DNA of 36,850 nucleotides from positions 1 to 36,850 of the forward strand of contig CBDUUV010000011.1 of assembly GCA_965370495.1 (NCBI GenBank), given 5' to 3'. A model generated the notes under the pieces. It had not been told where the DNA came from. It worked only from the letters and a program-made list of their open reading frames with translations, and made no database searches. Numbering within the stretch: the first letter of the stretch is position 1; each line of letters starts with the position of its first letter. This document shows positions 17,683-23,909 of the stretch, one piece after another. Position numbers and translations under genes: made by a program. The DNA comes from Krumholzibacterium sp965370495 (lineage in GTDB: Bacteria > Krumholzibacteriota > Krumholzibacteriia > Krumholzibacteriales > Krumholzibacteriaceae).

Positions 17683-18666
17683 TTATTTGATCGGCGCCTG
17701 AGCTTTCAGGGTTTCCTTTTTCCATGCCGCTGCGACGAGGGGTTCTGTATAACCCATCAGCTTGTTCATAAAAGAATCTTGTGCGTTGAACCCTGCACCA
17801 TACCACTCCACCGCGGAATTGACATCGAACCCTCTCATCCTCCATGCCGCAGCCTTTATCGGCTCTCCGAAGCCTGCCCTCACCCACACCATAACATCTT
17901 CTACATCGAACCTGTATATATGCCAGTATCCCGCGAGCTCCGGTTTGATACCGGCATCCTTCCACCTCTCAGCTTCAGAATCATCCATCCCTGCCATACT
18001 GTATGAAAATCCTCCATTATCCGATGCAAGGACCGAATCCATGTCCAGGACCTGGCAACGAAAGACAAATGGCAGCATCAGTGACTCAATAACCAGTTTT
18101 GTATAAAAGTGCGCTTCCACGGAAGCCGGGCTTTTAGCTCCATTGAGCATCCAGTAAGTAATCCCGATCTCAGCATCACTTACAATGAGTTGCTGCCTCA
18201 AGCGGTCAGCCTCCTCCTCAAGGTTAAACCCTTTGCAATAGGCAACCATGCCCTTGATAAAATGGTCCCTCGCGTAAGCATAACGTCCGAAACAGGCAAT
18301 CAGAAACTTGACATCTTCGGAAGATTTTGTCAGATCACTGCGCCGAAGAATCCTCTCAAGCCTGTCTGCTATCCCTGTCAGTTCAGACTTGTGATCACAG
18401 AAGAATTCAAGCGCCATATTCGCTTCATCGTTACCCCGTACATCATTCAACCTTGATATAATCGGTTCTCTATTCCACATTAGCTGATTCCAGTTACCGG
18501 TTTTATCGAGGATTTCCCTTGTCCTGTCCGTTTCCTCATGATCGACATCCCGGTATCCAAGCTGGCCCATGATGTTCAGGGCAACATATTTTCCCTGGTA
18601 TCCGGAATGAATTATATTGAGGATTGTATGCGTAAGATACATCGCATATCTGAGATCTGCGTCCAT
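17683..18666 (-). CDS. unknown protein with C-terminal 13-14-residue Trp repeats
   Basis: A 327-residue protein with no family I recognise. The N-terminal 220 residues look helical and soluble, with no signal peptide. From residue 235 to 315 a regular repeat appears: Trp at 235, 248, 261, 275, 288 and 315 (Asn at 301 fills the missing slot), with AGF/RGF/AGI/MGY four residues later and Ala near the unit end. I chose the ATG at 18666 because GGAGG lies five bases upstream; a TTG at 18708 lacks this. It is convergent with the ferritin-like gene (23-base gap) and divergent from the DUF3467 gene. Confidence 0.72.
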   Translation of the reverse strand: MDADLRYAMYLTHTILNIIHSGYQGKYVALNIMGQLGYRDVDHEETDRTREILDKTGNWNQLMWNREPIISRLNDVRGNDEANMALEFFCDHKSELTGIADRLERILRRSDLTKSSEDVKFLIACFGRYAYARDHFIKGMVAYCKGFNLEEEADRLRQQLIVSDAEIGITYWMLNGAKSPASVEAHFYTKLVIESLMLPFVFRCQVLDMDSVLASDNGGFSYSMAGMDDSEAERWKDAGIKPELAGYWHIYRFDVEDVMVWVRAGFGEPIKAAAWRMRGFDVNSAVEWYGAGFNAQDSFMNKLMGYTEPLVAAAWKKETLKAQAPIK

Positions 18667-18755
18667 TGGCGCCTCCGGCAGGTTGATATAACCGTGATCT
18701 ATATTCAAGTGATCCGCTAACTGACAATTCTACTCCATCTGAAGCATGCAGATTT

Positions 18756-18776
18756 CGTTCCGGTTTGCCGGAAACG
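18756..18776. repeat. hairpin/palindrome in the divergent intergenic region
   Basis: TTCCGG (18758-18763) and CCGGAA (18768-18773) form an inverted repeat with a TTTG centre, extended by CG/CG with one bulged base. It lies between two divergent genes, so it may be an operator or a structured leader. No regulator is encoded beside it. Confidence 0.4.
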
Positions 18777-18821
18777 CGTGGTTTTACCTGTTTTTTCCCT
18801 GCATGTGACGTGCAACAGCAG

Positions 18822-18850
18822 TTGACTGGAAAGAGTTTTTCTGTTAAATC
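18822..18850 (+). promoter_or_regulatory. candidate sigma-70 promoter for the DUF3467 gene
   Basis: TTGACT (18822-18827) and TAAATC (18845-18850) are 17 bases apart, about 40 bases before the ATG. The -35 box is good and the -10 box is weak. Confidence 0.5.
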
Positions 18851-18891
18851 ATAACGTAGTGCGAATATGAAATCTCACAGAAGGGAACATA

Positions 18892-19221
18892 ATGGAAAAA
18901 AAAGCTCAGCAGCAGCAAATTCAGATCGAGATCGACCCTAAAGCAGCCGAAGGAATCTATTCCAATTTTGTCCTGACAGGCAACACGCCATCGGAGTTTA
19001 TCCTCGATTTCGCCAGAATGCTACCCGGCCTCAAAAAAGCGAAAGTTCTCTCCAGGATTATCATGACTCCCCAGTCGGCAAAATCACTTTTGTCCGTACT
19101 GAACAGAACTATAGCCCAATATGAAAAGAATTTCGGAGAAATAACGCTCAAGGGGGCAAAGGGAAATCCTATCATCGGATTTCAAGCAAATATCATTGAT
19201 GGGACAGAAAAGAAAAACTGA
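18892..19221 (+). CDS. DUF3467 family protein
   Basis: A 109-residue soluble protein of the DUF3467 family, whose function is unknown. After a Gln-rich start come IEIDPKAAEGIYSNFVLTG, EFILDFARMLPG and a helix MTPQSAKSLLSVLNRTIAQYE, all typical of the family. AAGGGA lies upstream of the ATG. The gene stands alone, with its own candidate promoter and a strong hairpin terminator downstream. Confidence 0.85.
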   Translation: MEKKAQQQQIQIEIDPKAAEGIYSNFVLTGNTPSEFILDFARMLPGLKKAKVLSRIIMTPQSAKSLLSVLNRTIAQYEKNFGEITLKGAKGNPIIGFQANIIDGTEKKN

Positions 19222-19233
19222 TTTTCACGGGAA

Positions 19234-19268
19234 AAAGGGCTGGAACCCTGAATCGGCTCCGGCTCTTT
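19234..19268. terminator. bidirectional intrinsic terminator
   Basis: A 14-base stem (19234-19247 with 19255-19268) has two G-U pairs and one mismatch, a 7-base loop, an A-run before it and CTCTTT after it. It lies between the convergent DUF3467 and lpxL genes and could stop transcripts from both sides. Confidence 0.72.
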
Positions 19269-19287
19269 CATGTCATAGTTCATTACG

Positions 19288-20157
19288 TTACTCAGGCGGT
19301 TTCGTCTTCCATCGTTTGTGAGCCCAGAAATAATGGTCGGGGTGTTCTGCTACACATTGCTCGAGGGCTTTGACATGAGCTGCAGTTAGTCTCAGAACCT
19401 CTTCCTCCCTGTCAGTATCCCTGTTAACTTCTATAGGAGGCAGAAAAACAGTCTCGTGAGATTCATCCTTCTGCCTCACTATGTAACAGAACACAATCGG
19501 ACAACCCGTCCTGTACGCAAACTGGGCTGCGCCCGGGTATGTCGACGCCGGTATTCCAAAAAAATCCACAAAGATTCCATGTTTGCGAGCGTCCTGGTCC
19601 GACAGGATCGCCACGAGCCTGTTCTTTTTCAGAGATGCAAATATTCCACGTGCCGCTATACCTCTTGCGATGATCCCGATTCCCGCATTTCTCCTGAGAT
19701 CATTCATTACTTCATCGACGCCACGGTTCGCCTGCTGGCCCACAAGGAAATCTGCAGGGATGCCATGAGCCACTGCGGCCGCGCCAAGAAACTCCCAGCT
19801 TCCGAAATGCCCCGTGATACCGATCACACCCTTTCCCCTCGAGAGCACTTCGTCTATGTGATGCCGGTTTTTCAGTTTTACCAGGTTGATCAGCTTTTTC
19901 GAGCTGGTCTTTTTCAGGGATGCGAATTCCACCATCGATTTTGCAAAATTGATATATGAGCGGCGTGCGATCCTGATCCTTTCCTTAATCGAATACTTGT
20001 CGCCAAAGGCCCTTTCCAGGTTTTCCAGGCTGACTTTTCTCCTTATCCGAACGATATCGAAAGCAAGGATGCCAAGGCACGAAGCCATCCTGACCGATAA
20101 CTTCAACGGTAATAAAGTGGGTAACCATATAAGTATCTGTACGCCTGAAAGTTCCAT
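19288..20157 (-). CDS. lpxL: lipid A biosynthesis acyltransferase (LpxL/HtrB family)
   Basis: Membrane-associated acyltransferase that adds secondary acyl chains to lipid A. From the ATG at 20157 it has 289 residues: an N-terminal hydrophobic anchor, the HX4E catalytic motif in TGHFGSWEFLG (His117, Glu122), and the conserved DQDARKHGIFVDFFG segment. The start is uncertain. An upstream in-frame TTG at 20205 contains AGGAGG within its first codons, which argues that initiation lies downstream. It follows the DUF362 gene leftward and is probably in one operon with it and dprA. It agrees with the heptose genes in indicating LPS. Confidence 0.88.
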   Translation of the reverse strand: MELSGVQILIWLPTLLPLKLSVRMASCLGILAFDIVRIRRKVSLENLERAFGDKYSIKERIRIARRSYINFAKSMVEFASLKKTSSKKLINLVKLKNRHHIDEVLSRGKGVIGITGHFGSWEFLGAAAVAHGIPADFLVGQQANRGVDEVMNDLRRNAGIGIIARGIAARGIFASLKKNRLVAILSDQDARKHGIFVDFFGIPASTYPGAAQFAYRTGCPIVFCYIVRQKDESHETVFLPPIEVNRDTDREEEVLRLTAAHVKALEQCVAEHPDHYFWAHKRWKTKPPE

Positions 20158-20267
20158 GCGGTGCCTGAATCTCTTACCTCTTTTAATCTGAAGACCTCCT
20201 GTCAATAACCGTTCGCCTGAAAATGTCCGGCCTGTTACGCCTTGTCAAACATCCACCCTCATGACAT

Positions 20268-21401
20268 TTACAGAAACATCTTCGCAAGAAAACTGAACTT
20301 TATGTCTATGGCATCATCAGGGCACAACTCGTGGCAGCACATGCATTGAATACACCCGGACTGGACCACCATCAAGCCATCATCTTCCTTTTTTATCGTC
20401 TGCACAGGGCAGCTTCTCATACAGAGTTCACATCCGGTGCACCTGTCCCTGGCGATATCGAGTTTGAGCCAGACGAGTGGAGCTATCATCCGGGCTACAA
20501 ACCCGGGGATCATCCTGAGCCCCCTGTTGGACGGAAGAAGAAAATCATCAGGCTTAATACCGGTTCCATCACCTGTTACAGTAATATTCTCAAGGCTGCC
20601 GTTTCCAGTACCCAGATTATCCGCGATGCGTGTCGTATCAATCTGCCCTTCTTTGAACCCGATCATATCGGCAAGAACCGCATCTATAGCGACAGCATCC
20701 GTACCCGCTGCGAGTACACCCAACCTGTGAGGCTTCCCGGAACTCGGGCCATTTCCCTCCATCGCGAGAATCCCGTCTACGATTGTCAGCGCCGGTGTAA
20801 CGATCCTGTACAGTTCCACAAGCATCCTGGCAAATTCAGCCGGTTTTGGAAATATCTTGTGCAGTTCTGATTTGCGAAACCCCGGAATCACCCCGAACAT
20901 GTTCTTCACTCCACCCGTAAGAAGCGTCAGGGTGTGCGTCTTGAGTTTTGCAAGGCTGATTACAACATCGGCTTCCAAAACAACTTTCGAGATAAAAAAC
21001 CTGTATTTTCCGGATACGACCTCTTCCATGCCTGAAGTCTCAAAACTGACAAGTTCCAGTTCCGCCCTGGTGGCCATCTCTTTCATACCAGTATTTTCCC
21101 ATACCCGTTTGACACCCCTTATGGCACCTCCCGGGCTGTCCCCTATTATTGGAATCGCGCCAGCTCTCCGTACTTTTTCAGCGACGAACTGAACCAGGTT
21201 TGGATGTGTCGTGATGGCCCTGTCGGGATTCTTTGCGGAAAGAAGATTTGGTTTTATCAACACCTTCTGTCCCGGTTTGATAAACGCGTCAAGACCTCCC
21301 AAAGGATCGAGGAGCCTGTCAATAGTATCGCCAAGTACATCGATATCGTATGATTCACACTTCGATACTGAAACGATACTTTTATTCCCGCTGAACTGCA
21401 T
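20268..21401 (-). CDS. DUF362 protein with two 4Fe-4S ferredoxin motifs
   Basis: A 377-residue protein. The N-terminal DUF362 domain contains KPNLLSAKNPDRAITTHP, GDSPGGAIRGV and LAKLKTHTLTLLTGGVKNMFG. The C-terminus has two C-x2-C-x2-C-x3-C motifs, starting at residues 321 and 350, followed by Pro, as in bacterial ferredoxin domains. The second motif has an extra Cys (CMCC). DUF362 proteins are redox proteins of unsettled function. The gene is 22 bases after dprA. Confidence 0.9.
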   Translation of the reverse strand: MQFSGNKSIVSVSKCESYDIDVLGDTIDRLLDPLGGLDAFIKPGQKVLIKPNLLSAKNPDRAITTHPNLVQFVAEKVRRAGAIPIIGDSPGGAIRGVKRVWENTGMKEMATRAELELVSFETSGMEEVVSGKYRFFISKVVLEADVVISLAKLKTHTLTLLTGGVKNMFGVIPGFRKSELHKIFPKPAEFARMLVELYRIVTPALTIVDGILAMEGNGPSSGKPHRLGVLAAGTDAVAIDAVLADMIGFKEGQIDTTRIADNLGTGNGSLENITVTGDGTGIKPDDFLLPSNRGLRMIPGFVARMIAPLVWLKLDIARDRCTGCELCMRSCPVQTIKKEDDGLMVVQSGCIQCMCCHELCPDDAIDIKFSFLAKMFL

Positions 21402-21423
21402 ATATTCCCCATCAACTCAACAT

Positions 21424-22581
21424 TTATCCAAGGCTATTCGGAAGTCTTCTTCCATCCTGCGGCAGAAGAGCATAAGTACCTCCGCCACAAGGTTCCACCA
21501 GCCCTTTCATCTCCAGGTTGAGGAGTAGAGGCAGTATGGAAGTCGCTGAAATATGACAGATTCGCAGTAGTTCATCAACATGTTTCGGGTTCAGTTCCAG
21601 GACGGAATATACCTTCTTTTCTTCATCGGTCATATGAGGCAAACCGGTTATTCTGCTGCTTTCTTCGGCCGCATCAAGATCGTCCCCCTGATCCTGAACC
21701 AGCCTCCCGCAAGGAGGAAGACTCGCCAGTATGTCAGCTACGCTCTCGACAAGACAGGCTCCTTCCCTGATCAGCCGATGTGGCCCCCTGGTCCCCATTT
21801 CTCCGATCGGGCCTGGAACTGCAAACACTTCTCTGCCCTGCTCCGCGGCCCAGCGCGCCGTTCCCATAGCACCGCTTTTAACCCCTGCTTCCACCACCAG
21901 CACTCCCGTCGACAACCCGCTGAGAACCCTGTTCCGCTGTGGGAAATGGTGCCGCCTCGGAGGCGTTCCCGGCGGAAATTCCGACAAAAGGCACCCGTTC
22001 GATGCAATATCCACGGCAAGCGATATGTTCTCAGGTGGATAGGCTACATCAATACCGCAGCCAAGAACTGCACAGGTACTCCCCCCGCTTTCCAGTGCAC
22101 CGGCATGGGCCATGCTGTCGATCCCCCTTGCCATGCCGGAAACTACAAGAAACCCTCTGCGCCCGAGCTCATAAGCGATCTGCCGTGCCGTAACGAGTCC
22201 TCTCCTGCTCGAGTGCCTGGAACCTACGATACAGAGCGCGGGAAGTTCCAGCCTGTCGATATCACCAGAGTAAAAAATAATCGGTGGCGCTTCATCTATT
22301 TCCCTCAGAAGCAGGGGGTATTCCTTGTCAGAAATTGATATTATCCCCCGATTTTCTTTCCCCGCGAATTTCAGCTGCCGGTTGATCAGCTCACGGTCAG
22401 CAGCCACTACCTTTCTACCGATAAGCCTGCCAAGCTCTTCTCTGCCCGGGCCGCTTCTCAACATCGACACGATCCGCCTGATAGAAAAAGACCGGCTGAG
22501 CTTCAGCCAACTTGAACACCCAACACCTTTTACAGAAAGTATCTCTACCCAGAACCGGGTATCATTCGAACACGCCATCAT
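21424..22581 (-). CDS. dprA: DNA-processing protein DprA
   Basis: Loads RecA onto incoming single-stranded DNA during natural transformation. The 385-residue protein has an N-terminal SAM-like region and the Rossmann DprA domain with CIVGSRHSSRRGL, VSGMARGIDSMAHAGAL, GCGIDVAYPPEN and FPQRNRVLSGLS. A C-terminal winged-helix follows (about 310-380). I chose the ATG at 22581 after AGAGGTGGAGG; upstream in-frame TTG codons read through the Shine-Dalgarno sequence. Being next to a type IV pilin operon, it fits a DNA-uptake context, but no comEC or comEA is visible here. Confidence 0.93.
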   Translation of the reverse strand: MMACSNDTRFWVEILSVKGVGCSSWLKLSRSFSIRRIVSMLRSGPGREELGRLIGRKVVAADRELINRQLKFAGKENRGIISISDKEYPLLLREIDEAPPIIFYSGDIDRLELPALCIVGSRHSSRRGLVTARQIAYELGRRGFLVVSGMARGIDSMAHAGALESGGSTCAVLGCGIDVAYPPENISLAVDIASNGCLLSEFPPGTPPRRHHFPQRNRVLSGLSTGVLVVEAGVKSGAMGTARWAAEQGREVFAVPGPIGEMGTRGPHRLIREGACLVESVADILASLPPCGRLVQDQGDDLDAAEESSRITGLPHMTDEEKKVYSVLELNPKHVDELLRICHISATSILPLLLNLEMKGLVEPCGGGTYALLPQDGRRLPNSLG

Positions 22582-22624
22582 CCACCTCCACCTCTTCAAC
22601 CACTGTTCGGAATGACATTTAACA

Positions 22625-22637
22625 GGTGGGACCCACC
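22625..22637. repeat. 13-base palindrome in the dprA-pilin intergenic region
   Basis: GGTGGGACCCACC is a perfect 6-base inverted repeat around one A, 44 bases upstream of dprA. It could be an operator. It resembles a T-box core but lacks the other parts of one. Confidence 0.3.
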
Positions 22638-22668
22638 ATCCACATCATCCATACACTACATACCGGGT

Positions 22669-22697
22669 ATATTACAGGATCCACCATGATTGTTCAA
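22669..22697 (-). promoter_or_regulatory. candidate promoter for dprA
   Basis: Reading leftward, TTGAAC (22692-22697) and TAATAT (22669-22674) are 17 bases apart, about 88 bases before dprA. Each box matches consensus at four of six positions. Confidence 0.45.
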
Positions 22698-22946
22698 TGA
22701 TTTTAGCATCGCTCCCGTATAGTCAGGGCCTGATTTTCTCTATTATTACCAATATTACCAACTCGTTGATCCCTACCCCCTATTATGATGACATCTCGTT
22801 TGAAAATGAGTCAAACTCGCTTGATTTGGGCCTGGTGAGTGCAAAAGTAAGGATCACTTCGCATAAGGCGACTATTTTCACGATCAACGATGATTTCTTC
22901 CCTGTTTAACCGCTCAAAAGGAAGCGGCTGGGCACAACGGGAAACA

Positions 22947-23000
22947 GTACAATTTGGCATGAATCTTCCTATTGCAGGGTAAATGTCCGACAAATTGTAC
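22947..23000. repeat. 10-base inverted repeat before the pilin operon
   Basis: GTACAATTTG (22947-22956) and CAAATTGTAC (22991-23000) are exact reverse complements separated by 34 bases, with centres 44 bases apart, ending about 30 bases before the first pilin start. They could be paired sites for a regulator, or the arms of a leader hairpin. Confidence 0.5.
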
Positions 23001-23029
23001 CAATGGCTTGAATGGTGATGGTGTTGATA

Positions 23030-23503
23030 ATGATTGGAAAAAAACTGAAAAACTCAGGATTTACGATGGCAGAACTGATGGTTGTTATCCTGATAGTAGG
23101 ACTTTTAGCTATCCTGTCCTTGCCTGCCTTCGGCAAATTCATACAAAACAGGAGACTTAACAGTGATATTCAGCAATTTGCTGTAACCTTGCGATGTGCC
23201 CGCTCAGCCTCGGTTATGAAAAATATCGATGTGGTTTTTTCTTTTGATATGACCAGCAATACATATTCATATTTTGAAGATTCCGATAAAAACGGGCAGC
23301 GATCTTCCAGCGAATATCGGAGTTCGACCTATAATTTATCACCCGGAGTCATGATCACCGCCCATACCTTTTCCACGACAAAATTGACCTTTGGATCCAA
23401 AGGAAATACAAGGGAAAGCGGGACAATCACACTTAGAAATACTCACAACAAAAACAAAGGTATCCGTATATTCGGAGGAACAGGAAACATCACTGTAGAT
23501 TGA
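23030..23503 (+). CDS. FimT/GspH-like minor pseudopilin
   Basis: A type IV pilin-like protein of 157 residues. The leader MIGKKLKNSG is followed by FTMAELMVVILIVGLLAI, the prepilin peptidase site with Glu at +5 and a hydrophobic N-terminal helix. The arrangement after it (a long amphipathic helix, then beta strands) fits GspH/FimT. Residues 84-95 (DSDKNGQRSSSE) match an EF-hand-type calcium loop. The start is uncertain: ATGs at 23012, 23018 and 23030 are all in frame and no good Shine-Dalgarno sequence is visible. I chose 23030 for a normal leader length. It is the first gene of a four-pilin operon. Confidence 0.82.
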   Translation: MIGKKLKNSGFTMAELMVVILIVGLLAILSLPAFGKFIQNRRLNSDIQQFAVTLRCARSASVMKNIDVVFSFDMTSNTYSYFEDSDKNGQRSSSEYRSSTYNLSPGVMITAHTFSTTKLTFGSKGNTRESGTITLRNTHNKNKGIRIFGGTGNITVD

Positions 23504-23513
23504 AAAGGAATGA

Positions 23514-23903
23514 ATGCTCATGTTTAAATCAGAAAAAGGCGCTGGACTGATCGAGATCATCATGGCCATCCTTATCTTTGGCATCGGAATTTCCGCGGCC
23601 CTGAAGATCCTTCCTGCCGGTAACAGTGCAGCGACAAGGGCCGGAAACCTTACGATAGCGACCAATCTCGCCCAACAGAAGATAGAAGAACTGATGAGCT
23701 ATCCCTACTCCAGTTCCGATCTATCGAACGGGAGCCATACAGATTCAGAAAACCCGCTGGATATCCATTATACACGAAGCTGGACCGTCATAGATGACGA
23801 TCCCGTCACTGATATGAAAAGACTTGCTGTGTCAGTGAGCTTTCAGACAGCCAGCAAGGACAGCATAGTAACAATGAGTACTTATCTTACTTCAAGGCGG
23901 TAA
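23514..23903 (+). CDS. PilV-like minor pilin
   Basis: A 129-residue pilin-like protein. The short leader ends SEKG, then AGLIEIIMAILIFGIGISAA, with Glu at +5 and a hydrophobic helix. NLAQQKIEELMSYPYSS is a segment typical of the PilV/GspI group. It starts 10 bases after the previous stop behind AAGGA; an ATG two codons on (23520) is equally possible. It is likely part of the initiation complex that primes pilus assembly with its neighbours. Unlike them it shows no clear calcium loop. Confidence 0.83.
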   Translation: MLMFKSEKGAGLIEIIMAILIFGIGISAALKILPAGNSAATRAGNLTIATNLAQQKIEELMSYPYSSSDLSNGSHTDSENPLDIHYTRSWTVIDDDPVTDMKRLAVSVSFQTASKDSIVTMSTYLTSRR

Positions 23904-23909
23904 CCCGAA

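Larger units (their letters stand above)
22582..23029. other. 448-base intergenic region between dprA and the pilin operon
   Basis: This divergent region holds the dprA promoter and a 13-base palindrome on the left, and a 10-base inverted repeat near the pilin start. Short open frames on both strands here (22697-22909 plus, 22811-22993 minus) have no ribosome-binding site or recognisable protein character, and I judge them spurious. I could not identify a convincing promoter for the pilin operon. Confidence 0.5.

Noticed and set aside
22621..22640. T-box riboswitch core, because GGTGGGACC resembles GGTGGxACC
   Set aside because: No stem I, specifier loop or terminator/antiterminator is seen, and the downstream genes are pilins, not amino-acid or tRNA-synthetase genes.
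22956..22980. Possible sigma-54 promoter (TTGGCATG ... TTGCA) before the pilin operon, as in pilA genes
   Set aside because: The GG and GC elements are 16 bases apart rather than the required 10, so the -24/-12 geometry fails.
22697..22993. Short open frames on both strands in the dprA-pilin gap
   Set aside because: No ribosome-binding site, no recognisable domain, and the frames overlap each other and regulatory repeats.
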